DNA from: Synergistaceae bacterium
GTDB lineage: Bacteria; Synergistota; Synergistia; Synergistales; Aminobacteriaceae
Direction: 5' to 3'
DNA length: 30,932 nt
Assembly (NCBI GenBank): GCA_009778055.1
Contig: WRKN01000003.1
Coordinates: 1 to 30,932, forward strand
Positions 1-8,286 of this stretch are shown here, piece by piece (within the stretch, counting starts at the first letter, position 1; every line of letters begins with the position of its first letter). The notes beneath the pieces were generated by a model. That model saw only the letters and a program-made list of their open reading frames with translations. It ran no database searches and was not told where the DNA came from. A program made the position numbers and the translations under genes.

Positions 1-271
1 CTGTTTTATCCGCCTCGGCGACGCGGCGGACAAATTCTCCGTTTTCCATCGGATAATACGAACGGAACGCCGCGTGCCGGCTTACCAGCGTACCCAGCGC
101 CCGCTCCAGCCCGGCGGTGTCAAGCGCCCCCCCGATCTCCAGCGCCTCGTTGTTATTGTAGGCGTTAGACTGTGGGTTCATGTGCTGCTCAATCGCCATC
201 TGCCGTTCCGCAAAAGTAAGCGGCCAAGTTTCGCGCGCGGGCGCTTTTTCTAAATTGGTCATAGGCTTCAT
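1..271 (-). CDS. Non-ribosomal peptide synthetase, N-terminal condensation domain (partial, runs off left edge)
   Basis: The minus strand is open from an ATG at 271 to the window edge, giving about 90 residues. A GGAG lies 5 nt upstream of this ATG, which decides the start; an ATG 5 nt further upstream hits a stop at once. Residues 17-85 match the beginning of an NRPS condensation domain. They hold a C1-like motif (LTFAERQMAIEQH), the following SNAYNN segment typical of these domains, the ALDTAGLERAL-type helix, and a C2-like RHAAFRSYY. Condensation domains form the peptide bond between carrier-protein-bound amino acids on cytoplasmic assembly lines. Starting directly with a C domain suggests either a downstream module protein or an initiation module that condenses a starter acyl unit. 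The rest of the gene, including the HHxxxDG catalytic motif, is outside the window, so module number and product cannot be stated. Confidence 0.8.
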   Translation of the reverse strand, partial: MKPMTNLEKAPARETWPLTFAERQMAIEQHMNPQSNAYNNNEALEIGGALDTAGLERALGTLVSRHAAFRSYYPMENGEFVRRVAEADKT

Positions 272-340
272 TTCATCTCCAATCTTACTCATATATGGTG
301 AGTGTATCATAATAGTATGGGGAGGTTTAGGAGGAAAGAA

Positions 341-500
341 TTTTGAGAGTGGTGATAAATATATAGATATCAAGTACAAAAAACCTTGGTTTTACAGTGT
401 TTTCAGGCTCTAAGGATGTTCAAAAGATTAACTGCTCAAAAATAGCATGGTTAGTCATTTTGGGGATGGCTTATCTATATTTAAGTCACCACTCTCAAAA
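341..500. repeat. MITE-like element with 28-bp terminal inverted repeats
   Basis: The left arm at 341-368 and the right arm at 473-500 are inverted copies of each other, matching at 24 of 28 positions. The outer 15 bases (TTTTGAGAGTGGTGA) are identical. The 160-bp unit contains no credible ORF and is AT-rich. Paired terminal repeats around a short non-coding core are what a miniature transposable element derived from an insertion sequence would look like. I see no clear target-site duplication, so a large RNA hairpin or bidirectional terminator between the NRPS and the next gene remains possible. Confidence 0.55.
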
Positions 501-534
501 TAATTAAAATAATAATGCAAGGAGAGATTGGTTT

Positions 535-1092
535 ATGGAAAACAAAACGCCGGAATTATCGGATGGCATGAAAGTATTGAATGTGGTGACTTCTTTACTT
601 GTGATTGCGATAGGGGTCTACCTCGTATTTGTCCCTCGGCTTATTGTTTTGTTGTTTTCTGCGGCAGTCTTTACTTACGGAATCCAACTTATCATCATGT
701 ATTTATCCATGAAGGACAAACGCAGCGGTTGGGACATAATCGCCGGAATAACAAACCTGCTCTTCGGCGCTATTATGCTTTTCGGCTCGCCGGAGGCAAG
801 GATAATGGGCGTGCTGACGATGGAAGTGTTTATCGCCGTGTGGGCTTTATGCATAGGGTTTTCGCATATATGTGGCAGCTTCGGTTTGAAGAGGCTGGGC
901 GTAAAAAATTGGTACTGGATACTTGTTCGTGGTATTTTTACAGTTATTTGCGGATTTGTGTTTTTGTCCATGCCAATAATCTCCGCGATGGGACTGGTAT
1001 TCGTGATAGGCGTCTACACCGGCGCAATGTTTATTTTATCTGGGATTACAGGGCTTATGGGAGTGCTTTCCGGTAAAAAAGCCGCCAACTGA
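535..1092 (+). CDS. HdeD / DUF308 family membrane protein
   Basis: The 185-residue product is almost entirely hydrophobic, with about six predicted membrane segments (roughly residues 15-35, 37-56, 66-84, 92-112, 122-144 and 150-173). Short charged loops such as KDKRSGWD separate them. Length and spacing fit the HdeD family of inner-membrane proteins, named for an acid-resistance membrane protein of E. coli; the biochemical role of most members is unknown. AAGGAGAG at 519-526 precedes the ATG by 8 nt. It lies beside another membrane protein on the same strand, with a hairpin between them, so co-transcription is uncertain. A frame-shifted ORF over the same bases is a shadow. Confidence 0.75.
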   Translation: MENKTPELSDGMKVLNVVTSLLVIAIGVYLVFVPRLIVLLFSAAVFTYGIQLIIMYLSMKDKRSGWDIIAGITNLLFGAIMLFGSPEARIMGVLTMEVFIAVWALCIGFSHICGSFGLKRLGVKNWYWILVRGIFTVICGFVFLSMPIISAMGLVFVIGVYTGAMFILSGITGLMGVLSGKKAAN

Positions 1093-1144
1093 CGTTACGA
1101 TGGGGCTAAAAGCCTCGTTTCTCTAAGCCCCCTCAAAGAAGGTG

Positions 1145-1204
1145 CCCGCCGGAGTCGCCTGCCCTCGCTCTCGTGCTCGCGTAGCAGGTATGGCGGGGGG
1201 TTTT
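1145..1204 (+). terminator. Candidate stem-loop terminator after the HdeD-like gene
   Basis: Two nested inverted repeats can form a long hairpin: CCCGCC at 1145-1150 with GGCGGG at 1192-1197, and CCTGC at 1158-1162 with GCAGG at 1184-1188. A G run and TTTT (1201-1204) follow the stem. The large loop and short T run make this a weak intrinsic terminator; an extragenic repeat is an alternative. Confidence 0.35.
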
Positions 1205-1250
1205 CCACCGGGCCTTGAACGCTTACAATTTTATGACGCGAAAGGTTGAC

Positions 1251-2348
1251 ATGGTAATGAAGCTTTTTAGTGATGAACACATCAATACCGGACGGCAAAA
1301 CGAGCTTGACTGGGCAAGAGGGCTTGCTGTTTTCTTTATGATACTGGTGCATGTCAAAGAGGAACTGCCGGGGTTTCCTCTGACAAACGCCTATTCAAAA
1401 GTGATTGAATTTGTCGGAAGCCCCCTTGCGGCGCCTACATTTATGATACTTTTGGGCGCGGGAGTCGCGTATTCGAGAAACAACGAACCGAAAAAGCTGG
1501 CGAAACACGGATTAAATTTGCTCATTTTACATTATGTATTAAACTTTGCCACTTTTGGGCTGCCGTATTTAATCATGCTTATTCAAACCGGGGACGCTGC
1601 ATATAAGGAAGCTTTTGTAAATTATTTGTTTGGCGTGGATATTCTTGCCTTCGCGGGAATCACTTTCCTGTTCTTTGCCCTAAAGGAAAAATTACGGATG
1701 GAATCCGTCCATGTGGTATTAGCCGCCCTGTCCCTGTCCTGCCTAAACTACTTCTTGACGTGGGTTGTCAATAACTTCTGGTCAGGGCCTGCGCCCGGGC
1801 TTTTTGTCAGAGCCAACGATTATTCATATTTCCCTTTTTTGTCTTGGATCGGGTATCCTGTTATGGGTTATATCTTTGGGAGGCATTTAATAAGATGTAC
1901 CGATAAAAAGCTTTTTTATAAATACCTGTTTGCCTTTTCGGCTTTGACCATTGCGACCATTTCTATGGGTTCCCTCAAATATGGTTTTGATCTTTGGAGT
2001 ATGCATTTCGGGCCGGACGATTATTATTATCAGGATTTTATCCAATATATCCTTGTAGGAGGGATTTGTTTTACCTGGATAAGCGTGTTGCATGTAATAT
2101 CCGAAATAAAAATTTTCGGATTTGTCGGGCGGCAGCTTGCCCGATGGAGCAGGAACACGACGGCTATGTATTTTACCCAATGGGTGATAATTGGTTGGTT
2201 TTCAATACTAAGCCTGATCGATTTCCCTGCGGACCCTTCAGTGAATTTTATTACCGGCATTATAGTCGTCATTCTTTCCGACGCGGTGGCTTCACTGTAC
2301 AAAAAACTAACTGGTGTCAGTCAGCATCAGCAGCTAACACCAAGATAG
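1251..2348 (+). CDS. DUF1624 / heparan-alpha-glucosaminide N-acetyltransferase-like membrane protein
   Basis: This is a polytopic membrane protein of about 365 residues with some ten hydrophobic segments. Near the N-terminus it carries NELDWARGLAVFFMILVHV, the hallmark of the DUF1624/acyltransferase-3-like superfamily: an Arg/Asp-rich entry to the first helix and a histidine at its end. Members are thought to transfer acyl groups across the membrane onto sugars or envelope polymers; the substrate here is unknown. The frame is open back to a TTG at 1215. I prefer the ATG at 1251 because AAAGG (1241-1245) sits 5 nt before it and the residues upstream look unlike a protein start. ATG 1257 is also possible. 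The family call is moderately sure, the function is not. Confidence 0.6.
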   Translation: MVMKLFSDEHINTGRQNELDWARGLAVFFMILVHVKEELPGFPLTNAYSKVIEFVGSPLAAPTFMILLGAGVAYSRNNEPKKLAKHGLNLLILHYVLNFATFGLPYLIMLIQTGDAAYKEAFVNYLFGVDILAFAGITFLFFALKEKLRMESVHVVLAALSLSCLNYFLTWVVNNFWSGPAPGLFVRANDYSYFPFLSWIGYPVMGYIFGRHLIRCTDKKLFYKYLFAFSALTIATISMGSLKYGFDLWSMHFGPDDYYYQDFIQYILVGGICFTWISVLHVISEIKIFGFVGRQLARWSRNTTAMYFTQWVIIGWFSILSLIDFPADPSVNFITGIIVVILSDAVASLYKKLTGVSQHQQLTPR

Positions 2349-2475
2349 AAATAGTGGAAAAAATAATCAAAAGGGGCTAATGCTATTCCATACCTGAGTG
2401 ACGGACACGTTCCAAAGTGAACGCCGCTCGCTTGCCCTCGCTTGACACGGGACATGGAAAATACGGCGTTACGTT

Positions 2476-2952
2476 CTACCGGGCAAGCATCCACACGTCT
2501 TTATAATCGTATTTATTAAAAAGCTCGAACCTTCCTCCTTCATTACCGTAAAGACCCAGCGTCCTGGCTCTGCCGAACAACTTTTCCTTGACTTTATCGC
2601 TCTTTTCGCCCTCATCGAAGTCGAAGCCCACCCACCACTTGGCTTCGCCGTAACCATCATCACTGATCACAAACTTGTATGCTCCCCCCAATATGGACGG
2701 GTCGCTCATGTACGGCGCAAGCAGGGCTATATTGTTTTCGCCGCCGGTTCCGGCGAAGCCGAGCCTGTCCATTTCCATTAAGTAGAATGCCACGCATGCG
2801 CTTCTCAGGCCGCGCAAGTTGTTGATTATGACAGTCGCGTCGGCCGAGGCCCTCCCCGAGCCGGAGGCAAGCATCATAGCCATCGCCAGAATACAGATAA
2901 CGAGAACGGCGATCAGCAGCTCTATCAACGAAAACCCTTTGCGCGTATTCAT
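2476..2952 (-). CDS. Prepilin-like protein with type IV pilin N-terminal methylation site
   Basis: The 158-residue protein begins with MNTRKG followed by FSLIELLIAVLVICILAMAM. This is a class III/IV prepilin leader: cleavage by PilD-type peptidase is expected after Gly6, with Phe at +1 and Glu at +5 of the mature form. The rest is a soluble domain ending in an aromatic and charged tail. The segment LASGSGRASADATVIINNLR is the same scheme as in the two pilins at the right end of the window (SSGSATD.AEAS.I..DLR), so it is a diverged paralogue. The start is chosen for leader length; an in-frame ATG at 2979 would give a longer leader and has a slightly better purine stretch upstream. It lies 162 nt after the sensor kinase gene on the same strand and may be read from that operon. 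Export through a type IV pilus or type II-like machine is inferred from the family. Confidence 0.8.
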   Translation of the reverse strand: MNTRKGFSLIELLIAVLVICILAMAMMLASGSGRASADATVIINNLRGLRSACVAFYLMEMDRLGFAGTGGENNIALLAPYMSDPSILGGAYKFVISDDGYGEAKWWVGFDFDEGEKSDKVKEKLFGRARTLGLYGNEGGRFELFNKYDYKDVWMLAR

Positions 2953-3114
2953 CTTTTCATTATGGAGATTTCTTATCATTCCGATCAAATTTTCCTTTTC
3001 AAACGTCAAAGTTTCGCGCCGTCTTCGGCACGGGGGCGTTGTATATACCCCGTTACATTTTAACAAAAAATCAGCCCGGCGCGCGATAACGGACACAATA
3101 CGTTTACCCTGATA

Positions 3115-5916
3115 TTACCCCCCGTTGATTCTTAACAAAACCTCTTTCGCGTCGTCGTAACGATACTGTTTTAACGCCGTCAACGCGTTTTCCAGCAGAG
3201 CGCCGGTTTCCTCGCCGAAATCATAAGACGCCAGCCCGTTCAGGATCTCTGTGGCCGCGTCGCTGTCATAGCTATCTACGGCTTCCGCCGCCTTTTCCGT
3301 ACTTTCGCGAAGATAGGCGGCGCAGCCTTTTTCTTTTTCGGATTTTTGGTCTTTTTTATTTACGGCTTCTTCTGGCGGGAAAATAAACGACAACTGCCCA
3401 TGTAAATATATAAGCCTTTTTATAAAGGAAGGGAACTGTTTGGCGCAGTATTCGGCGTCATTGCTCTTTGAGGCTGTTTCCAGTTTGAGCGCCGCGTTTG
3501 ACAAACTCGCCGCGCCGACGCTTTCAAGCGCGGATTTCATCGCGTGCACGACAATCGAAAAATTTTTGAGGTCTCCGCTGTCTATGTACGCGGCCATTTT
3601 ATCGCAGCTATCCTTTAGTTTTTCATGGAAAAGCCGCAGGCTGCCGCGGTACATGTCTTTAAGGCCGCTCATGCGGCGCAGGCCGATTTCCGCGTCAATT
3701 TCCTCAACTTTGCCAAGGGCTCCCCAAAAATCTAAAATGACGCATTGTGTTTCATCGTGTTCCGTTTTGACGTTTTCCGATTTTTGCGTGACTTTTTCAG
3801 GCGGCAGCCACTCCATGAGTATGTTCGTCAAAACCGGCATCTCTATCGGCTTTGGGATAAACCCGTCGAACCCGTTCGCCATGAACATCTCTTTCGCGCC
3901 CTGTATCGCGTTTGCCGTCAACGCCAATATCGTAAGTTTTTTATATTTATCCCCCAGTTTTCTTATTTCGGCGGTTGTTTCAATGCCGTCCATTTCAGGC
4001 ATCATATGATCCATAAACACGATATCGTAGTCGTCCTTCAAAATCATTTCTATGGCCTCTTTGCCTGACTCCGCCGTTTTTGCCTCGATTCCGAACAAGC
4101 CGAGCAGGCCGAGCGCGACCCTCAAGTTAAACTCATTGTCGTCAACCACTAAAACGTTCGCCTCCGGCGCGCTTATGGAACGCGCTTTATGAAAGTCCTC
4201 TTCGCGTCCTATCTTGGAGGGATCCCCGGCGGTCATGGGAATTACTATGGTGAAAACGCTTCCTTTCCCATATTCGCTTGCGACGCTGATGCCGCCGCCC
4301 ATCATTTCTATGAATTTTTTACTTATCACAAGCCCCAGCCCAGTGCCGGCGACGTATCTGTTTTTTTTCGTCTGGGACTGCTCGAAAGCGTGAAATAACT
4401 TCGGGACGTCCTCTTTGCGGATGCCGATACCGGAGTCTTTTATCTCAAAGGCTATGACGTTTTTTTCAGACGGAACCGTTACTTTAAATCCGATATATCC
4501 GCTTTCCGTAAACTTGACGGCGTTGCCGCAGATGTTCGTCAGCACCTGCCGCAGCTTTATATCGTCGCCGTATTGGGCTTCGGGCATTTCGCCGTCGCTT
4601 TCAAACCTGAACTCCAGCCCTTTCTCTTTTGCCACAAACTTAAACATGGACGTAACATTATCCACAAGCGCGCGGAAATCGTAGTGTATGGGGCTTAGCT
4701 CAAATTTCCCCGCTTCTATTTTAGACATGTCCAAAATATCGTTGATTATGGACAGCAGCGAGTTGGCGGATCTGTTTATATCGTTGACGAACCTCATATC
4801 GCGGTCGGGAAGGCACGAGTTCAATAAAAGCTCCGACATGCCGATGATGGTGTTCATGGGGGTGCGTATTTCGTGGCTCATATTGGCCAGGAAAGAAGAT
4901 TTTATCCTGCTCGCTTCATCGGAACGCTTTTTCGCAACGTGCATAAACGTCAGGATGCCGCACAGCAGCAGCATTGAAATAACCCCCGTCACGGTCAATA
5001 CGAACGACATGGCCTTGGCGCCCTGATAAAATTCGTCAACCGGCACGCCCACATAAATATGCCAGCCGTTGAACAACTGCCTGCTGTAATAAATACTGTC
5101 CACTTTGGCAAAAGACAGGGTTCTGTAGGCGGCAAGCTCATGCCCCTCCCGCAGGCTGGCCGCCAAATGGCTGAAATCGCCTTTTTCATTGCGGAGGTCA
5201 TCCAGCCTTATGCCCAAAATTGACTCTTCCGCGTGGACAATGATACGCAGCTCGGAATCGAGCAGCGCGCCGTAACCCGTGTTCATCAACCGTATTTGGT
5301 TTACATAGTCGCTGATAGTGTCAAAGTGAATATCAAACGCCATTACGCCGAAAGGGTTATTATTTTTATCGTACAATATTTTTGAAAGGGACATAATATA
5401 TTCTTCGGTCTGAAGGCTGTTGTATGGGTCGCTGAAATAGGTTTCACCGTTTTTTTCGAGCGCCCCCACGTACCAGGGGCGCGCCGGCAGCTCTTTTTTA
5501 TAGTCCGCGGAAATCCTGTCGAAAGATTGAACGAATTCACCGTCTATAATTGCGTAGATGTACAGGAAACCTTTGTATATTTCGTCATGTTCCTGCGTCA
5601 GGTGCGTGGACAGCTTTTCCAGTTCTCCGCTTATCGTGCCGGTATCAGCCCCCTGGGAATATAAATCTTCAACGACAAAGGCGACGTTATCAAAAGCGAT
5701 CTGGTGCGCGTTCAGGTATGCCGTGAGGGTCTCGGCCGAGGACGTTATCACCGCTTCGCCGTAGAGGGTTATATTACCGTGAACGATACGCGAGGCGAAA
5801 GAGGCGCTGATAACTATCATGAACAAAAGGACGGCGATGACCGTCAAGTATTGAAACAACAACCTCGATTCCGCTTTGAGGCGCGTAAGGAGCCGCGTAA
5901 GGAGCTTTAATCCCAT
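3115..5916 (-). CDS. Hybrid sensor histidine kinase (Cache sensor, HisKA, HATPase, receiver, HPt)
   Basis: This is a 933-residue inner-membrane phosphorelay kinase. Membrane segments at about 22-42 and 302-325 bracket a periplasmic Cache-type sensor (about 45-300). There is no obvious HAMP domain. HisKA carries the phospho-accepting His348 in [10 protein letters not shown]. The ATPase domain shows the N box (NICGNAVKF, 461-469), G1 (DSGIGI, 494-499) and G2 (GTGLGLVI, 524-531). A receiver domain follows with Asp636 in [11 protein letters not shown] and Lys689. An HPt-like helical domain has His791 in [13 protein letters not shown]. This order supports a His-Asp-His relay to a separate regulator, most simply the response regulator encoded 13 nt upstream. 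The start ATG follows AAGG overlapping the regulator's stop. An 11-12 bp tandem repeat encodes LLTRLLTRL at the extreme N-terminus. The sensed ligand is unknown; Cache domains commonly bind small metabolites. Confidence 0.93.
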   Translation of the reverse strand: MGLKLLTRLLTRLKAESRLLFQYLTVIAVLLFMIVISASFASRIVHGNITLYGEAVITSSAETLTAYLNAHQIAFDNVAFVVEDLYSQGADTGTISGELEKLSTHLTQEHDEIYKGFLYIYAIIDGEFVQSFDRISADYKKELPARPWYVGALEKNGETYFSDPYNSLQTEEYIMSLSKILYDKNNNPFGVMAFDIHFDTISDYVNQIRLMNTGYGALLDSELRIIVHAEESILGIRLDDLRNEKGDFSHLAASLREGHELAAYRTLSFAKVDSIYYSRQLFNGWHIYVGVPVDEFYQGAKAMSFVLTVTGVISMLLLCGILTFMHVAKKRSDEASRIKSSFLANMSHEIRTPMNTIIGMSELLLNSCLPDRDMRFVNDINRSANSLLSIINDILDMSKIEAGKFELSPIHYDFRALVDNVTSMFKFVAKEKGLEFRFESDGEMPEAQYGDDIKLRQVLTNICGNAVKFTESGYIGFKVTVPSEKNVIAFEIKDSGIGIRKEDVPKLFHAFEQSQTKKNRYVAGTGLGLVISKKFIEMMGGGISVASEYGKGSVFTIVIPMTAGDPSKIGREEDFHKARSISAPEANVLVVDDNEFNLRVALGLLGLFGIEAKTAESGKEAIEMILKDDYDIVFMDHMMPEMDGIETTAEIRKLGDKYKKLTILALTANAIQGAKEMFMANGFDGFIPKPIEMPVLTNILMEWLPPEKVTQKSENVKTEHDETQCVILDFWGALGKVEEIDAEIGLRRMSGLKDMYRGSLRLFHEKLKDSCDKMAAYIDSGDLKNFSIVVHAMKSALESVGAASLSNAALKLETASKSNDAEYCAKQFPSFIKRLIYLHGQLSFIFPPEEAVNKKDQKSEKEKGCAAYLRESTEKAAEAVDSYDSDAATEILNGLASYDFGEETGALLENALTALKQYRYDDAKEVLLRINGG

Positions 5917-5929
5917 AAACGCCGCCGCC

Positions 5930-6742
5930 TTACAGGAATTTTTTAATTCTGTTCACTACACCCCTCGGGTTTATGGGTTTTACGATGAAATCCGACGCGC
6001 CCACCTGCATACATTTCAGCACATATTCTTTTGTTGCGTTACCGGTTATGAAAATGACGGGAGCGCTCTGCCCCTGCTTCCTGAGTTCCTCTGCAAGCTC
6101 GATTCCGTTCATTTCAGGCATTTCAATATCCAAAACAAATAAATCGGGCTTGAGCTTCTTCACCATGTACAACGCGCTCAAACCGGAGGTCGCTCCGATT
6201 ATCTTGCATGAAACGTGTTTCAAGGCGGATTTGAATGTGTCCAGGCTGTATGTGTCGTCGTCAACCGCCAATATGGTTTTAATGGCGTTCTGCTCGTCCG
6301 CCGGCTTGCCGGGGTCGCCTGGTTCGCCGACCGGCGCCGGCGCCGCGTCGTTTTCCGCCTCCTCGAAGAAAAACGCCATCTGTATATCTATAGACAACGC
6401 GGCCAGCGTCGACAGCAAAAAAGAAACGTAGGCTTCCATTTTTTCGGGCCTGTTTCTGTCAAAGCTGTTCAGGCGCTTCCAGCACTCGTCCGCCAGATCG
6501 TCAGCGTAAATGTTCTTGAGCGTTTCCCTGATGCCTGTAAGGCGCTTTGTGACGGAGTCCATATTTCCCGTTTCCATAGCGGCCTTCAGTTCCGCTTCCT
6601 CCACGGGGAAATCTTCAACGAATGAGCTCAATGATTTAACGTACTCATCCAGCTCGGCGTCGTTAAACATCAGCAGCCGCTTCGCCAAAACCAACTCCGG
6701 AATTCCGTAAAGCCGTTCCCTCAGATTTTTATATATATTCAT
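5930..6742 (-). CDS. Response regulator with N-terminal helical domain and C-terminal receiver
   Basis: The 270-residue protein has an unusual order: a helical domain of about 125 residues that I do not recognise, a Pro/Gly/Ala-rich linker (about 133-150), then a receiver domain. The receiver has the acidic pocket D161-D163, the phospho-acceptor Asp205 in [12 protein letters not shown], Thr233 and Lys255 (IVKPIN). There is no DNA-binding output domain after the receiver. The protein may act by protein-protein contact or as a relay between the kinase HPt and another partner. GGAGG 6 nt before the ATG fixes the start. It sits 28 nt after the HD-GYP gene and 13 nt before the hybrid kinase, so all three are probably one transcript. 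A plausible circuit is kinase to this regulator to control of the HD-GYP enzyme; that is inference. Confidence 0.88.
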   Translation of the reverse strand: MNIYKNLRERLYGIPELVLAKRLLMFNDAELDEYVKSLSSFVEDFPVEEAELKAAMETGNMDSVTKRLTGIRETLKNIYADDLADECWKRLNSFDRNRPEKMEAYVSFLLSTLAALSIDIQMAFFFEEAENDAAPAPVGEPGDPGKPADEQNAIKTILAVDDDTYSLDTFKSALKHVSCKIIGATSGLSALYMVKKLKPDLFVLDIEMPEMNGIELAEELRKQGQSAPVIFITGNATKEYVLKCMQVGASDFIVKPINPRGVVNRIKKFL

Positions 6743-6770
6743 GCCCGGCCTCCATAGTAAAATCTATCGT

Positions 6771-7982
6771 TCAATTAAACACTTGCTTGAGCCGCTCGAC
6801 CAACGACTTGTCCAGGTGCTGTCTTTCCGCCATTCCGTCGATGATGGCCCAGACTTTTTCGGGTGGCAGCGTCGCCCTGTACGGACGGTCTTCCGTCAGA
6901 GCCTGGTATACGTCGCAAATGGACATTACCCTCTCGAGCTCGCTCAGTTTATCGCCCATTATATGATACGGGTATCCGGTTCCGTCAAGCTTTTCGTGAT
7001 GGTTGGCGGCTATGTCCACAATATCTTCAAAGCCCTGAATCTGCTCCAGAATCTTTCGCGTGAAATAGGTGTGCTTGTTTATCTCAAACCGCTCCTCCGG
7101 CGTTAGTTTGCCGTTCTTGTGCAATATGTCGGTGGAGACGTGCAGCTTTCCTATATCATGCAGCAGCCCGGCTACGTACATTTTTTTCTGCGTCTTAACG
7201 TCGTGCCCTAAATGGACGGCGGCTTTCTGGGCAAGATTCGCTATTCCGGTGGAGTGATTGAACGTAAAATGGCTTCTATGGTCTATAATCTCGGCAAAGC
7301 ACAGGGCAAATCTCTCGATGTCCTCACAGCAGTAACATACGTCGTCGTTTACTATAATCTTGTCCGACAGCACGTATTTAGTTTCGTGGTTGAAATAGTC
7401 GAGCAAAAAGTATTCCCGGTTAATCAATCTGTTGAACGCGCCGACGACTTCTTCCGAAAACCACGCCCTCTTCTGGTCAAGCCAGGCGTATACCTCCAAA
7501 ATCAAGGCCCTGTCGAAAGATTCCGTTTTACCGAACTTATCGTCAAACGCGCTGGCTAAACATATGATTTGAGCCCCCAGCGGGATAGCATCGCCCGATA
7601 AGCCAAAAGCGCCGGAACCGTCGTAATACTCGTGGTGATAAAGGACTATTCCCGGTATGACCTCGGGCAGCGGCAGTTTGCCCAGCATTTTTTCGCCTAT
7701 GACGCAGTGCCGCTTCATGTCCGCGATATATTTTTGCTTAAAGATAAATTCGTCGCTTATGCCTATGTCATGCAGCAGCGCGGCATAATAAATGACTATG
7801 TCCGCGTCTTTGCCCAGTTCGCCCAGTTCACCCAGTTTGCCCGGTTCACCCAGCCCGATCTCCCTGGCGACCAGGACCGACAAATAAGCTGTGCTTTTAG
7901 AATGGGACAGGTTATTCTTGCCCAATATGTCCAGCGCGTAAGAAAGCCCGAAGATAAGAGAATGTCTGCTTACATACATCAT
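6771..7982 (-). CDS. Tandem HD-GYP domain protein, probable cyclic-di-GMP phosphodiesterase
   Basis: This 403-residue soluble protein has two HD modules. The C-terminal one (about 235-403) is complete: His275-Asp276 in LLHDIGK, then HHEKLDGTGYP at 328-338. That is the signature of HD-GYP enzymes, which hydrolyse c-di-GMP using a di- or tri-metal centre. The N-terminal one (about 25-190) keeps HD (71-72) and HHEYYDGSG but has AFG where GYP should be, so it is probably degenerate or has another substrate. The frame is open upstream to a TTG at 8069. The ATG at 7982 is chosen because GGAGGT lies 9 nt before it and a good promoter lies between the two. A run of 9-bp repeats encodes a Gly-Glu-Leu stretch around residues 43-57. 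It heads the regulator/hybrid kinase operon. Confidence 0.88.
   Translation of the reverse strand: MMYVSRHSLIFGLSYALDILGKNNLSHSKSTAYLSVLVAREIGLGEPGKLGELGELGKDADIVIYYAALLHDIGISDEFIFKQKYIADMKRHCVIGEKMLGKLPLPEVIPGIVLYHHEYYDGSGAFGLSGDAIPLGAQIICLASAFDDKFGKTESFDRALILEVYAWLDQKRAWFSEEVVGAFNRLINREYFLLDYFNHETKYVLSDKIIVNDDVCYCCEDIERFALCFAEIIDHRSHFTFNHSTGIANLAQKAAVHLGHDVKTQKKMYVAGLLHDIGKLHVSTDILHKNGKLTPEERFEINKHTYFTRKILEQIQGFEDIVDIAANHHEKLDGTGYPYHIMGDKLSELERVMSICDVYQALTEDRPYRATLPPEKVWAIIDGMAERQHLDKSLVERLKQVFN
7812..7853. repeat. In-frame 9-bp tandem repeat inside the HD-GYP gene
   Basis: About 4.7 copies of a 9-base unit close to GCCCAGTTC (plus strand) follow one another without gaps. In the gene they encode repeating Gly-Glu/Lys-Leu/Pro triplets in a loop between the first two helices of the N-terminal HD module. 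The unit length is a multiple of three, so copy-number change would alter protein length without a frameshift. Confidence 0.8.
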
Positions 7983-8004
7983 CGCCCGTTCACCTCCCTG
8001 TAGT

Positions 8005-8033
8005 AGTATATCAAGATGAAGCCTTCGACTCAA
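8005..8033 (-). promoter_or_regulatory. Sigma-70-type promoter for the HD-GYP / response regulator / kinase operon
   Basis: Read on the minus strand, TTGAGT (8033-8028) and TATACT (8010-8005) are separated by exactly 17 nt. The expected start, near 7998, falls just before the GGAGGT that serves the ATG at 7982. The match to housekeeping consensus is good and supports the shorter start of the HD-GYP protein. Confidence 0.6.
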
Positions 8034-8092
8034 AGCGCGCGGGAATTTAAAACTTATCTTCGGAAGCAAAAAGGAGAATGAGCTAAAATTAC

Positions 8093-8122
8093 TTGACTAA
8101 ATAACCTTTAATGTGCTTATAT
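8093..8122 (+). promoter_or_regulatory. carA: Candidate promoter for carA
   Basis: TTGACT at 8093-8098 and TTATAT at 8117-8122 are 18 nt apart on the plus strand in an AT-rich stretch. Transcription would start near 8129, leaving a leader of about 155 nt before carA. The leader holds a tandem 11-bp repeat (GCGGTTTCTTT twice, 8153-8174) of unknown meaning and the hairpins described separately. Confidence 0.45.
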
Positions 8123-8203
8123 AAATATCAAAGGTGTTGCGGACAAAAGCTCGCGGTTTCTTTGCGGTTTCTTTGAATTTTTTATAGAGGTACGATACGT
8201 TGA

Positions 8204-8258
8204 CGCACAATGGTGTGCGCTTCGCCGGTATTAACGGCTAGGCGCGCGCCATTTTTTT
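8204..8258 (+). promoter_or_regulatory. carA: Possible transcription attenuator in the carA leader
   Basis: Two hairpins share bases and cannot form together. Hairpin 1 pairs CGCACA (8204-8209) with TGTGCG (8214-8219) around a 4-nt loop. Hairpin 2 pairs TGGTGTGCGC (8211-8220) with GCGCGCGCCA (8242-8251): ten pairs, two of them G-U, with a small GCCG/CGGC stem in its loop. It is followed at once by seven T residues (8252-8258). Hairpin 2 therefore has the form of an intrinsic terminator placed 28 nt before the carA ATG, and hairpin 1 the form of an upstream competitor. Pyrimidine genes are often controlled by attenuation. I do not see the PyrR-binding loop consensus, so the signal is unknown. 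GGCGCGCGCC is also self-complementary and could form a smaller terminator stem alone. Confidence 0.5.
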
Positions 8259-8286
8259 AGATTTTTGAATGAAGAGGTAACAGACA

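Noticed and set aside
528..1076. 182-codon ORF in another frame of the HdeD-like gene
   Set aside because: Cys/Arg/His-rich composition with no membrane pattern; the frame starting at 535 has the ribosome site and family match.
2420..2470. Inverted repeat AACGCCG/CGGCGTT after the prepilin gene as a terminator
   Set aside because: The loop is nearly 40 nt and no T run follows on either strand.
6771..8069. Longer HD-GYP protein starting at TTG 8069
   Set aside because: A -35/-10 pair with 17-nt spacing lies downstream of this TTG, and GGAGGT precedes the ATG at 7982.
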